From Siphonodentalium dalli (lineage: Eukaryota > Mollusca > Scaphopoda > Gadilida > Siphonodentaliidae), in the NCBI GenBank assembly GCA_032622095.1, contig CP136065.1, forward strand, positions 67,175,675 to 67,239,674: a stretch of 64,000 bases of DNA, read 5' to 3'. The position numbers and the translations under genes were made by a program. The stretch's first letter is position 1. Each line of letters opens with the position of its first letter. The notes beneath the pieces are model-generated. The model was not told where the DNA came from, made no database searches, and saw only the letters and a program-made list of their open reading frames with translations. Shown here piece by piece: positions 23,069 to 35,295 of the stretch.

Positions 23069-25518
23069 TGTAATAAAGAAGACAGTTTGAAGAATGTAAT
23101 GTATAACACGAGAAACGCGAAAACTTGATATATGGAAGTATATATGCAAATTTCCCACATGAAATTTGAAAGCTAGTTTATATTATAATTATATTATAAT
23201 TGATATTTATGGCTAATAATATGATCTTGGTGGCGTTACCATTTCTGACTATGGTTTTATTGTTAATCATGCTCGATCGCTATGGAAGATTTAGCAACCG
23301 GTGTGTTCGTTAAGTTTGCCACAAACGAACCAAAGAAGAAAGCTTCGTGACCGACCCGCCAACGAGCTCGAAACTTCGCCACATATAATTCATACATAAT
23401 TACGAATATGACCGTGGCAGCTATACAGAGTCAATAATCAATATTACATCGAAGTCACCATATGATTTCATAGCTTTTACAACCGTCCAGTAATGGTCAT
23501 GACACAAACGTGTTCTCTCAATTATATTTGTCCCGCGCGTAATATCACGACAACCCTAATTACATTCTGTTAGCTTTGCAATTTCTAATTTTCAAAATGG
23601 ATCAGGTAGCTTGGTTCAGTATGTGCACTATCATAAACATTGAGAAATCTTTTCAAGCATATTTGATGTCCAGTCTGGGAATCGTCCCTGCTTCGCTGAG
23701 GTTATATTGTATCAGTTAATGAATTACCTGTGTGCCCTATTTTCAGCAAAGTCTTTTATTCCTCATTCCTGTAGCGTCCTCTTGTTGTGGGACGCTCGAC
23801 TAGATTTAGAAACACTTCATAAGAGTAACCATTCCCACATGGCGCATGGCATTATATATACGCATTTTTCCGACTGAGACAACTTCCCCCTTTGATCACT
23901 AATATTTAATATAGTGATCATGTGGTAGCTTGCACTCATATGGATAAGTGACAAAATGATGTTCCATTTCGTTGGGAGATAACTCTGATATTAAAGAACC
24001 ATCCCTTTAAATGGACTCAAATGTTTTCGAAATGGGTTCATGTGTAATATACGTGTAACATGTTTTTTTTAAGTTTCTAAAACAACTGCCATTAAAATGC
24101 GCGTGTAAATCATATCAACCTTGTTCTTATTATCATGATTAATAACTCTCAAATGACGAGATGTCGCATTTCAAAACTAGTGTTATGTACATGTACACAT
24201 TACTTTTACAGTGGCATTATCGATCAAAGTCGAATTAACCAAATAAAACATCAAAGTAAAATCAGACCTTGACGGCAAACACTGAGAAAGGTCAACACAT
24301 TGTCAAATATTCTGACAAATCACACTTAGACTAAACTATTTGAATTTACTATGTGATTGGCGATGTTTTTGACAAATCGCTGAAAGAGTTTTGTTTACAT
24401 AACATTTGTTTCAACACACGAATTGTTTGTATTGGTGAGCTATCAATTATTCATATTAGAACACAGTGTGTCTATTCTCCGTTTTCTTCTTGGTGGTGAT
24501 GTTTTACAGTCTTTTACAATTTTTTTCACGTTTACCCACTGTGGGTGTCTTGGTTTCCTTCAATTGTTTATCTTTGTTCCAATTGAAACAACTTGCATTT
24601 GTTCACGATACAGTATATGTATGAAGGCGTTTCATGTTATGAATTTGGTTATAAAATAAATTACATGTACGGCGACTTCATCATCTACGCCCCACTCGGT
24701 CACCATATCTTTTAGAGTATTCCACGTCATCTCAATTCAAGTCACGCAGATTAATTCTAAGCATGAAATGTATCATCTACTACTTGGCTGTCATAGCTGA
24801 TCTTATAAAAACAAAGCGATCAGTTGGTTTAATCATATTTTATTAGCAAAAGCTAGAGGGGTAAAGTCACAAGTTTAAAACAACTTAAGCGATCAGTTAG
24901 CAATGCTTCGTTGTAAGATGGAAACTTACGATCAATATTTAAACGTCAAGGACACGTTTACGCTGTTCTCTTCGTGAGTTCGTCTGATTTGATTATTTTG
25001 AAGCGTTTGCTTTTATGTGTAAATAAATGATTGGTCAATCGATTGGCGAAATTAGTTATTTCAAATCTTCGAAATACTCCAAATTGTTATCTACTTCCTG
25101 GCTTAAGACCAACCTATATTTCGTAATTGCCACATTGTATGCATAACTTGTATAAATCCGAGCAGCCATACAATATTACCACTTGAATATATCAGTACCA
25201 GCACCGGAGCCGCTATCGCGATACCACCCCGGAACCGTTCACCGGTACCAATAGGTCTGGAATCGCCGGAACTTTGAGAAGTCTGCTATAAAGTGTGAAT
25301 TGAAATACTACTAAAATGTGGGCACTCGATGAGTGTTCTTGGTTAATTTGATGTCAGTAAAGTCGGTACTGTGACAAAATAGTGTTATTATATTACTGAA
25401 TTATACTGGTGCACATTGAGCAATGACCAATGACTGTAATCACAAGAAAACATGCATCATGTTCTGCGTAATTAGCCAGGCTGTGTAAATCACCTATTTA
25501 TGAGTGAGATTAGATTTC
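23069..25518. other. Unassigned stretch
   Basis: AT-rich DNA with no recognised domain, convincing exon or tandem structure. The frame at 24423-24659 is hydrophobic but has no supporting start or splice context. Near 25190-25260 there is a short GC-rich patch with repeated ACCGGTACC-like words. Confidence 0.35.
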
Positions 25519-25925
25519 ACCAGCGTGGTGCAGTCGGTATAGAGTGATCAGTGCATTAGGCCGCTGACGAAGTTGGTTCTAACTCTTATAAGCGCGGATT
25601 CGTGATCCATGCCAAGGGCGGGTAATCAGATTCGTGTATCTGGGCAAGTTTGTCAGTTGCTGTCTGGGGGGGATCGGTGGTTTCTACACGCAGTGGCATT
25701 ATTTCCATGTGAAATTTACTCTCTGCGTTGTCATTATTCCACCAGTATATGAGAACGTCATGATATGGCCCAACCGTAATACTGAGAACGTCATGATTTG
25801 GCGCACATATATTACAAATGTATTGGATATAGACACCGTGGCTAAACGGGTATCTATATATATAATGGCCAGTCTCAACGTCCGCATTGGAGTTGGCTAT
25901 ATAACTGACTGCGGTACGCAACCAA
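25519..25925 (+). mobile_element. tRNA-derived SINE (probable)
   Basis: TGGTGCAGTCGG at 25527-25538 fits a polymerase III A box and GGTTCTAACTC at 25575-25585 fits a B box at tRNA-like spacing. The flanks do not fold into an intact tRNA, so a SINE head is more likely than a tRNA gene. The body that follows includes GGATTCGTGATCCATGCC and GGGTAATCAGATTCGTGTAT. Two short direct copies of GAGAACGTCATGAT lie at 25751 and 25787. A further B-box-like GGTTCAAGC near 25990 suggests another diverged copy behind it. Confidence 0.55.
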
Positions 25926-26059
25926 ATAGGTGACACGATCGACTACGTGCATTAGGCAACCACATACGTTGCCAATGCAGCAATGGTGAAGCTGGTTCAA
26001 GCATAAATGAATTTGATTGTATTGATGTTTCATGCAGAGAGGGTATACCTGGATTCATG

Positions 26060-27280
26060 ATGTTTTAGGTTCAACAGTTGCTTGTCGACACCAGCCGGTC
26101 GGTATATGTTGCTCCTAAACAGATATTTAAGTACACTTTTAATGTAGTTATCCAAATTTTAAAAAAGTCGCCGTGAAGAAGATCGTTTTAACGAATCACG
26201 ATGGCTTACCCTACCATATCATGGTGGACTATATAGAACACCACAATGCACATGATCATGTAATATATGCATGCATTTGTGCATTGATTGCACCATGTTG
26301 ATTATAATAAAAAGCACAGGTCTAATTGTATCTGCATGAATCCAAATATATTCAATTCAAATTACGAGTGATATGCATATGGACCATTGTGTTGTAAATT
26401 TACACGTAGATCGTGTAATTCAAACTAAAAGAAAGTGATCAGCCCCGGTTAGGTCAATATTTATAGAATCATTGTAATTATATATGATCACACGGAAACC
26501 GCCAGTGACCCCCATCTTCCCAAAATAGTGTGTGGGCCATTCACACACGCACACAGTTTTATATACTTTGTGATGCTATATTCAATATCATTATATATAC
26601 TGGAGTATGCGGCACACTGATACACATCGTTCTATGACATATACACATTCTTTCCCAAGAAGGAGGCAATGGAGAATATAATTCCCACTCGCACATACAG
26701 TGCTCTTTCTGATTTGGTTCAGGTGTTTATAAGCGAACTGTCACAAAAGCTCCATGTATTATATAGCTTATATATAGAGCCTATACCTACACAAACGTTG
26801 TGTGTTGAAAACTGCCAACATTATTAGCATTATGATTGTCTGCAGAAAAGCCGTATAAAGTTAACAAGAAAACCAATGTCAGAAATGGTAACTCCCTCAA
26901 GATCATATTATTAACCATATATACAATATAAAAACTTTAATGTGGTGATTGTGAAAAATATGTATATAGTAACGCCTATGTAGTTGATTATATCTGATAT
27001 TGTGTTTTAATTTCATTTGAAATAGTGGTCTGAGTAGCGCATGAAATAGCATGTAGAATAATAATCGGGCAGAAATTCGCGATCTTCGTAACATGGTTCA
27101 AGTACGAGCACGTTTCTAATCTCATTTAGTATCCAATTACGCAAATACCGAGTGTTTTAGTCACATTTAGTCCACCACTTCCTGCGACATGGGTCAGACA
27201 TACTTGCCAATATACACCCTAGGAGGGCGTAATACTGATCTAAGAATGGCCTCAGGTAATGCACTCCTGATATGACCTCT
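26060..27280. other. Unassigned AT-rich stretch
   Basis: Nothing coding is recognised. There are several TATATA-rich tracts but no promoter plus exon arrangement. Confidence 0.35.
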
Positions 27281-27286
27281 GATAAG

Positions 27287-27785
27287 GATTAATTAAAATA
27301 CATGCATCATTCCATGATGGTAAATTAAAATATGGTCACACCCGAGAGGGTTAACTGAAATATGGTCCGATGAGGGTAAATTAAAATATGGTCACATCAC
27401 GGTTAAATAAAATATCGTCCCATGAGGGTTAATTAATATATCGTCCAATCAAGGTTAATAAAAATAATTATGGTTAATTAAAACTGTACCTTGATTGTCA
27501 ATTAAAATATCGTCCCATGAGGGCTAATACAAATATTGACCCATGGGGGTGTAATTAAAATATGGTCCCATTAAGGTCAATTAAAATATGGTAACGTGAC
27601 TTAATTAAAGAATAAATATATGGTCCCATTATGGAGGTTAATTAAAAATTAAATATGGTGTCATCAGTGTTGATTAAACTACGGTCCCACTAGGGTGATA
27701 TACAATAGAGTCCCAATACAATATGGTCCAATCAGGACTAATTATAACATTCCCCTCCACATGAGGATCAATTAAAACAAGGTCA
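27287..27785. repeat. Minisatellite, about 27-bp units
   Basis: Degenerate repeats of the type GGTTAATTAAAATATGGTCC with CATGAGG spacers; roughly 18 units with indels. Non-coding. Confidence 0.85.
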
Positions 27786-29070
27786 CAGGAAAGGGGGGAT
27801 GTAATTTCTGAACATTCTTAAATTCATATAGCATTCTGATATATCATCGGTACACATAAATAGAAATCATGTTTAGAATTAGGCCACATTGTATGTTAAA
27901 AAAACAATCTGAAGGGTTAGTGTTAGAACGTTTCTTAATAACATCTGTTGTTCATAGCTCCGATATATTCCGCATGCACAGAAATGAAAAGTCAATATTT
28001 ACAAACAGCAGGAAGGAGTATCGTGGGAATTGGTTAATAATTACCATCCCAATTCATTTAGAATTTAACATGCCGATATTTGTCGCGTATAACTAAATGA
28101 AAAAGTTCACTAAACGAAATTAAATAACATGTTAAACACCGATATAAACAAACCCCTCGTAGGATTCATGTTCCAATTAAATTTCTTATACCATCGTCAA
28201 ATCTCCGTGCAGTATAATAGTAGATAGCATTCCGATTTAAGTTACGTGAAAATAAACGAAATATGTTCAAATAACAATGAAACAAAGCAGGTTAATGAAC
28301 AACAGAAACACATAACGCGCGCTAATGGTTAACTCGCGAATTCCCGTTAGATTTAATCGCCTTGCACTTCTTGGCATCCGAATAACAAACAATGCATGGG
28401 TCAATCAAGCATGTCTCGGGAGACGCCCGCTGCATGAAATAATGTAAATGACAATAAACGAAATTGAAATTCCCAACTAAACCTTTACCGGACTCGGCCT
28501 CGGGGTCGCACTACAACTTATAATGCGTCCCAAAAATCCCAATTTCTATAAATACAAACCCCATGCGCCTGTAAATTACCAAGAGGCAGCAGCTTATAAT
28601 ACACACGGAGGGCGATATAATTGTCAGCTACATACAGTCCAGCTGAAACTGCCACCGTTTCATTTATCAGAGTGTAACCGGACACCAATAATAATGCAGA
28701 AACACTGATAGTCACCAATATGACATATTACGTTGATCGCGAAGACGTTCAACGTTCGTACATAGTTTTGTATTCTCCACATAGCGTGCTGCTCTTGTAA
28801 CGTCAACTCAATCTTCTATGGAAGGATACACCAACAGATAATTACATACAATATTTATACGGTGTTTATACAAGTAAACTACCGATTTGAAATTGCTATC
28901 AACCCTAGTTATATTACATATTTAGTATCCTTACTCGCTATATTGGTCAAAATTTGCCCGTCGATTTGGTACCGGCGAGGTACATCGGCTGAATGACTAA
29001 TCAGACATGGTACGCCATGCACTGGAGTATTAAATTCGGCGTGGCACCAGCGCCATACAAATCAGTGTAT
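27786..29070. other. Unassigned stretch
   Basis: No gene or clear repeat is recognised. The open frames at 27869-28096 and 28518-28718 lack supporting context. Confidence 0.35.
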
Positions 29071-29074
29071 AAGT

Positions 29075-29445
29075 TAGGAAAGAGTTCAAAGGAAAGTAAC
29101 AAAATTAGTATCACAGCTGAAGAAACTCAATTATAGAGATCGTATGATCAAGTTGAATATAATATCACTTAAATAGAGACGTTTCCATGGAGACCTAATT
29201 GAAGTTTATATATTATTATATGGCCATTATAACTTGGACACAAGTGAACTTTTCCAGAAAACAATATCAGATAAAACTAGAGGTCACGGTGGAAATTACA
29301 GAAACGAACAGTTCACATAGATCATGGGAAATATTCTTCACCCAGAGGAAAAGACTGGTAGACTTTATCGTCGATACAGCAACATTGAACGATTTTAAAA
29401 GTGTTTCCACAAAATATGATTTCGATGACGCAAATATGGGGTAAC
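29075..29445 (+). pseudogene. LINE reverse-transcriptase C-terminal relic
   Basis: Frames pieced together by eye give NYRDRMIKLNIISLK, then RRFHGDLIEV (29125-29205), and later FFTQRKRLVDFIV followed by TATLNDFKS (29335-29405). These match the tail of CR1/jockey-type polymerases, and the same region is seen at 56746-57012 (NYRDRLIKLNLMSMKYRRFR). Stops and frameshifts are present. A short GATGATGAC run after it (29535-29555) may be the 3' tail. Confidence 0.72.
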
Positions 29446-29572
29446 TATATCCGCGTACAACCGCGGATGACTTATATTTGTGAATACATATATTACTATG
29501 ATTTTGATAAGTACTGGAACGAAAAGTCTAGAGACTTGATGATGACGATGATGATATAAAATCAATGGATAC

Positions 29573-29695
29573 CATAGGATAGGATATTTTATTTAAATAT
29601 ACACATATTAATGCATAATACATTTGACAAATATTATGTTGTATATTCGAGGGGTGGCATAGTCAGGCTAGACTGTCTTACTGCCACCCCCTTAA
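29573..29695 (-). mobile_element. LINE/SINE 3' end, second copy
   Basis: Relative of 21001-21140: on the - strand GGGGGTGGCAGTAAGACAGT, then TAGCCTGACTATGCCACCCC, and a tail AAATAAAATATCCTATCCTA. It abuts the + strand polymerase relic in the opposite orientation, so it is a separate insertion. Confidence 0.65.
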
Positions 29696-30160
29696 AAATG
29701 AAAAGATGTTATGATAGGCGGTCATGATTTCTTGTACAATGCACGGCTATATAATTATGTATCACAAAATGGTTGTATTATATACATGGAGGGTATACGT
29801 CTAGATAAATTGTTTATTGGTTACTCGATGGTTTGTACCATATAGCTGACTGTGCATAACTTTGGCTAAAGACCATAGTTTACTACATGTATGGCAGTAT
29901 AGGTACATCAAATACCATCAACAATGCCATAGTGTACACCTCAGTACACAAATATACCAAAATAATTAATCCAATTGTGTACACATAGCAAAGTTAATTG
30001 ATCATTCGATTGATCCAATCATCCAATTTACGGTTATAAGTTTTATTCATGATATTTATTTAAAGACTGACACATACGCTTTTGAATGAAAGAACTGGAA
30101 GATAGTTAAGTCATGACGCAAGGTAGGGAAGGTTTTATTTGAGTTCCATGGTTTTGGAAC
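29696..30160. other. Unassigned stretch
   Basis: AT-rich; no feature recognised. Confidence 0.35.
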
Positions 30161-30164
30161 ACCT

Positions 30165-30480
30165 TGGTTCACGTCATATCTCGACCACGGTATTTCAATG
30201 CGTTCGGTTTATGTACCTAGGTTTACCGGTCATCGCGTGAGGTCCAATACTGGTATACCAAAGATTATCAGCAATATACCACGGTTTACCGGGGTACGCA
30301 CGTGATGTCTAAACCATGTATGAATCATATAACCGAGGTTGTCTATGTACTATGAGTTTTTGCCGCAGTACTATGGTGAGGACCAAGACCATGCACCGTG
30401 GTATACCAAGTTTCTTTGGCCATGTACCATGTTTTAACGTGGTACATACCGCGGGTGTGCCAATACGGGTACATATAACT
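30165..30480. repeat. Diverged copies of the ACCGTGGTATACC repeat
   Basis: Recurring words around a GTGGTATACC / GGTTTACCGG theme and TATGTACTATG. This is an eroded relative of the clearer 67-70 bp array at 31255-31520. Confidence 0.5.
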
Positions 30481-30539
30481 CTTAAGACTATCAGAACGGT
30501 TTGATTATTTAATTACAACAAAGTCAATAATGTTCAATC

Positions 30540-31250
30540 ATCGGCATCTGGGTTCCTCCTAGTTGAGTTTATCTTCCTGTCGTCTGCTCGGTTTAGGGTC
30601 TTCTTCCGTCTTCATAGTGTCTGCTTGTCATCTACTCGGTTGAGTTCCGGTTGAGCTTATCTTCCTGTTGTCTGCTCTTCTTCTTCGTCGGCGCATCAGT
30701 GGTGTGTTGTTAGGAATACAAGATCATAATGTGTTACCTTGCATTCCTATACATGCTTCCGGCTAGAGATCCTAGCTGTCTTCTTGGTGTCCGAGAAGTC
30801 TTGGTAACGGCTGGGTAGTCGGTTAGAACTGTGTGTCGGGTCTCGATTCGTCCGCTTCTAAATACAGGAACGGTATTATTCCGGCTCGGTTCGCATTTCA
30901 TGGTGCGTCAATTGGTGCGTTCCTAGGTTAACCGAGCGGGGTAGTTTTTCCTGTGTGCTCTTTAGACTCTTCTCCATATCCATCGCGCTGCGTTCGGTTT
31001 CAATAGCTTTTCCTAGCGAAGTATCTGGTCTCGCTAATCCCAAAATCGTTCTGTTTACTTCCCAATTATCCTCCTATGTATGTATCGGGTATGAGTACTG
31101 CATAGATGTCCACTAATCTGTTTCGGTGTCCAGTATTTCGCAATCTAGGTGTAGTCAACAGGGGCGCTAATATGTGTGGTAATCGAGCGGCCCCCGCGAC
31201 TCAGAGACTGTCCGTTTTCCCGGATAGGAAGTTGTGTCCCGGGGTTTGTC
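30540..31250. other. CT-rich unassigned stretch with a short duplication
   Basis: TTATCTTCCTGTCGTCTGCTC at about 30570 recurs as TTATCTTCCTGTTGTCTGCTC at about 30657. Otherwise it is CT-rich sequence with no recognised gene. Confidence 0.4.
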
Positions 31251-31254
31251 TTGG

Positions 31255-31520
31255 CACACGGGTCCAAAACGCACACCGTGGTATACTAATGTGTTTGGCT
31301 ATGTACTATGATTTACCATACCTTGGACCCAAACCGTACACCGTGGTATACTATTTGTTTTTGTCTATGTACTCTGATTTACCACCATATCTCGGGTCCA
31401 AACCGTATATCGTTGTATACTTATGTTTTTGGATATGTACATATATGATTTACCATACCTCGGGTCCAAACCGCACACCGTTGTATACTAATGTTTTTTG
31501 GCTATGTACTACGATATACC
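31255..31520. repeat. Tandem repeat, 67-70 bp, four units
   Basis: Units start near 31259, 31326, 31395 and 31464. Each has GGGTCCAAACCG, ACACCGTGGTATACTAATG, GGCTATGTACTATG and ATTTACCATACC. It creates a 149-codon open frame that I do not consider a gene. Confidence 0.85.
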
Positions 31521-31980
31521 ACATTACAAGTGTGAGTATCATACACCAGGGCTGAAGTGAACGTTGAGTGTATATGTGTTTCATGACCCCAACGTGCTAC
31601 GTCGTGACAATGTCACCAGAAAGTTCAAATTTAGCGATAATTCCAACTCAAAATGGATTCCCATGTTTCACTGGAATGTAATTATAAGTAAGAATTTCCG
31701 TTGGCTTTGTATATCATCAATTCTGTGTGAACCCTGAACGAATACAATCTTATGTATTTTTGTTTAAATGCACGCCGTTTATAAGAACAATAAAAACAAG
31801 ATGCGACGTTGGCAAGCAACATAGATGCACGAAATCGATAGCCAATCGCCTCTATATAGGCTGGTCGTTGCGTGGTGAACACAGCACAAGCCAGAATCCA
31901 GCAGATACTCACTCTATTATGTAGCAGATACATTCTTTCTATGTGATGTTACAAATACGTTCTCGCGATGCGATATAGCA

Positions 31981-31988
31981 TATATATG
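31981..31988 (+). promoter_or_regulatory. Possible TATA box of the PAN-lectin gene
   Basis: TATATATG lies 60 bp before the ATG at 32041. A start site about 30 bp downstream would give a short 5' leader of about 30 nt. Other AT-rich words exist nearby, so this is tentative. Confidence 0.4.
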
Positions 31989-32040
31989 CTCACTCAGCAA
32001 TGAAGCGGATACTTGGATAAACAGTGTATACTATAACAAA

Positions 32041-32335
32041 ATGAAATATCACAATTCGATCGTTATTGCGAAGACTATTATTATTTTCTTCTTAAATGTT
32101 GTCGCTGAAGTCAAAATCAGGAAATTCGGGAAAATCTTTGACTTGGCTCCCACGGGGTGTGAAGATCATCCGACACGGACTGTGAAGGCACTGTCCGAGA
32201 ATCACTGTGCTATATTCTGCCAGATCGGGTCTTGTGTGGAATTCTCATACAACAAAGACAACAACGATTGCCATCTTTCTGAAGGTATCATTGATCCTGC
32301 GACAACTTCAAATGGCGTATTCAGGGATCATGATG
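32041..32335 (+). CDS. First exon of a secreted PAN/Apple-domain protein, likely PAN plus C-type lectin
   Basis: The exon starts with an ATG and encodes a hydrophobic signal-peptide-like stretch (IVIAKTIIIFFLNVV, residues 7-21), then a PAN/Apple pattern: TGCED, NHCAIFCQIGSCVEFSY and DCHLSEG (about residues 38-83). PAN domains bind proteins or carbohydrates in secreted proteins. I end the exon before GTGAGT at 32336; the open frame continues only about 17 codons into the presumed intron. This leaves phase 1, which fits the acceptor phase of the lectin exon at 50311. The combination of PAN and C-type lectin is an inference from strand, phase and order; other exons could lie between. The protein may act in recognition or adhesion outside the cell. 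Confidence 0.72.
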
Positions 32336-32344
32336 GTGAGTTCA

Positions 32345-33690
32345 TACCTTACTATAGACAGCGCCCGGAACATACGTCACTAGTGTAATCATCATCATTT
32401 GCTTAAGGAACGAGTCAATAGACTTTTAGTCCCGGCTTACAAATTGCGTTTTACATTTCAGTCAATTCTTTTCTTTTTACTTTTACAAAAAACGCGCAAT
32501 ATTATAGTTCCGCCATCATATTCTTTGTATATTCCTCGTTGAAATAAATTTTCTTCGGACCGGCAATATCGCGCAGTTTCTAATTGCATTCAACTGCATT
32601 TACAATAATTTCGTATCATATAATATTGGAAGGTATTATAATTTTTACTGGGCGAATTTCGTTGTCTCTTTTGGGCTCTGTTTTGTCCTTTTTTATCACT
32701 TTCGGAATGTCCTTGCAGTCTGCTTCTGTCGACTCATTAGTATCGCTAAATGGCTGTTCGGGGATATTTACCACAATTATGTTATGATCTCTACGGTCTG
32801 CTGTGCTTACTTTTCCCTCCAAATCTCTAAACAATCACTTCAGGCGTTCAAATAGCTGCTACCTTGATCTCATGCAATTGGTCGTTGAGCTGATATTTAC
32901 TTACGAGTGAAAGGGATTGTGTGAATTATACGAACATCTATGTAATGGTTGTGGTGTGTTCGATGTTCAAATTAGGGACACAATCGATAACTATTTTCCT
33001 TTTAATTTTCATTTATGACTATGAGTTTTATCGATATACTGTACACAATTATAATTTCGAGGCGCAGTTGAACGCCCGTGATTATTCAGAAAGAGAGCGA
33101 AAGACATGCAAAAACCGCGTATAGTTAATAGCGCCAAACCGGACATCGAAAGTTGAACCGGATACTATCGTTTGCAGCCTGTGAAAACAATTTATCATTA
33201 TCATGGACGTGTCTAGTGCGTATCCATGGAGGGGGTGGGTAATGACATTGTCATCTTCTACACTATGCAGTAATTCCGTTAATTAAAAAATGGGTTTATT
33301 TGCTTGATCAGAAGCTATTCGGAATTCTGTCGGCGAGCAGAGGTTAATATTATCCAACATGCATGACCTGGATTCTGCACTCTAGGAAAACAGCTCCAAA
33401 TTTGGTTCCAAATACCAAACCAAATAACAACATATAACCAAACAGTTTGCGTCAACACTGCTTTGGTTCCATCTGGAACCAATATTCTCAGTTTTGTTCT
33501 TCAAAGAACCCAAGGTTTGTGGGAACACGCCCACTTCCTAGTCTAAAATTGAGCAACATGTCACGCGTTTTTGGTGTGAAGACGATAGGGGGACACTAAA
33601 TCAAAAGCTATTTCTTTGAAAATACCAATGTACACATGTATATAGACTGTTTAGGGTCATATTATGTAGAATATGATCATTTCATTGCTG
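32345..33690. other. Intron sequence, nothing recognised
   Basis: First part of the presumed 18 kb intron of the PAN/lectin gene. The open frames at 32584-33124 have no domain signature. TTTGGTTCC / GGAACCAA words between 33390 and 33490 could form weak stems. Confidence 0.35.
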
Positions 33691-33693
33691 GCT

Positions 33694-33713
33694 GGGGGGG
33701 GGGGGGGGGGGGG
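33694..33713 (+). repeat. G-run of 20
   Basis: Uninterrupted guanines. Similar runs occur at about 11217 and 39973. They are prone to length error in reads. Confidence 0.95.
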
Positions 33714-33987
33714 TAACTCTATTTATTATATGACTATCATTTTTCTTTCCCAATACCGCTATTGTATATAGCGATCATTTCCTGACCATCGGATCAGCTA
33801 CAGTTTGATCCGATGGCATACCACCCTTCTCTATCTCGCATACTGCACATGTCCGTAAAAAAGCCGGACGATTTATTATACAAAAATGGTTCCTTCTTAA
33901 TTATTGTTACTAGTGGCCTACATGTGGTTTCATTTCATAATTAATTGTGCTTTTTAAATAAAAATCATGTCATATAATAAACCTGGT

Positions 33988-34145
33988 ATCGCTGCAATGA
34001 ATTGATCTGGGCTTAGCATCACGTCTCGTTGAAGAGGTCAGATCGCTGGATCAAACTCGACGCCTGTGGCGGCTCGTTTGATCCAGCGATCTGACCTCTT
34101 CAACTCGACGTGATACTTCGCCCAGATCCATTCACTGCAGCGATA
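33988..34145. mobile_element. MITE-like hairpin 1
   Basis: Near-perfect inverted repeat with arms of about 70 bp around a loop of about 19 bp. TTGAAGAGGTCAGATCGCTG returns as CAGCGATCTGACCTCTTCAA, and the outer ends are TATCGCTGCA and TGCAGCGATA. No coding capacity. Confidence 0.88.
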
Positions 34146-34178
34146 ACATGTGTTGCTCATACCACCGATAGTGTGCAT

Positions 34179-34365
34179 TATGAACAAAACGTTCTGTAGT
34201 GTTTAGACCCCAAAGATCGGAAAATGTCCTGGTGTCTGAAGGAGATATCGAACCCAATGGAAGTATGGAATAATAACTTTATTATTATGATTCGATATCT
34301 CCTTCAGAGACCAGAACATTTTCCTATCTTCGAGGTCGAAACACTACAGAACGTTTTGTTCATAA
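34179..34365. mobile_element. MITE-like hairpin 2
   Basis: TTATGAACAAAACGTTCTGT at the left returns as ACAGAACGTTTTGTTCATAA at the right, and GAAGGAGATATCGAA returns near 34291 as TTCGATATCTCCTTC. It lies only about 33 bp from hairpin 1, so the pair may be one element with two stem-loops. Confidence 0.88.
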
Positions 34366-34369
34366 CTGC

Positions 34370-34790
34370 CAATTATTACTTCCATCGCAGATTTGTGCAA
34401 CTGCATGTTACGCCCCTTGTAGACAAGCCCATTATGCCGACGCTCGCAACATTCGTCACGTGGACATGAAGATTACCTGGGGTTGTGTTGGCTTTATTCT
34501 CCATGTCGGTTAAATCTACTTTGTTATGGGTATTGTTGGTATCTGTTATTGTATTCCTAATGAATGTTTCCAAACCTACCATAACAAAAAGGCCCAATGT
34601 ATAAATGCAATTTGACCGACAATTACATGGCGACATTGTTATGGATATTGCATATATTCGGCAATCCCATCTAAATTATACCCCTACAATATTATAAACG
34701 TTTTACAGTTGTAAGGATTAAATATTTGAAAATTTACCAGGTAATTTTTCCAACTGTGTGAACGTAGCCTTATATAACATTTATATACTA
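34370..34790. other. Intron sequence, nothing recognised
   Basis: Between the second hairpin and the 45-bp array; no feature seen. Confidence 0.35.
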
Positions 34791-34794
34791 AATA

Positions 34795-35295
34795 CTCATC
34801 GACGAATAGTTACATCATTAATCATTTCTATACGAATTACTCATCGATGAGTAGTTACATTATTAATCCTTTCTACACTAAATACTCATCAACGAGTAGT
34901 TACATTATTAATCCTTCCTATACTAAATACTCATCGACGAGTAGTTACATTATTAATCCTTTCTACACTAAATACTCATCGACGAGTAGTTACATTATTA
35001 ATCCTTTCTATACTAAATTCTCATCGACGAGTAGTTACATTATTGATCATTTCTACACTAAATATTCATCGACGAGTAGTTACATCATTAATCCTTTCTA
35101 TACTAAATACTCATCGACGATAAGTTACATTATTAATCCTTTCTGTACTAAATACTCATCGACGATTAGTTACCTTATTAATCATTTTTATATTAAATAC
35201 TCATCGACGATTAGTTACCTTATTAATCATTTCTATATTAAATACTCATCGACGATTAGTTACCTTATTAATCCTTTCTATACAAAATACCCATC
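34795..35295. repeat. 45-bp minisatellite, about 11 units
   Basis: Units built on ACTCATCGACGAGTAGTTAC and ATTATTAATCCTTTCTATAC. Because 45 is a multiple of three and no unit holds a stop in one frame, the array gives a 164-codon open frame with the 15-residue repeat SSYIINPFYTKYSST. It has no signal peptide, no splice context and no known domain. I treat it as satellite DNA. Confidence 0.92.

Noticed and set aside
25519-25590. tRNA gene
   Set aside because: A and B boxes are present, but I cannot fold an acceptor stem or anticodon arm; a SINE head explains it better.
31106-31555. 149-codon frame
   Set aside because: The second half translates the 67-70 bp tandem repeat and the first half has no domain.
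34795-35295. CRISPR-like array
   Set aside because: The units are contiguous 45-bp tandem copies without unique spacers, in a eukaryotic context.
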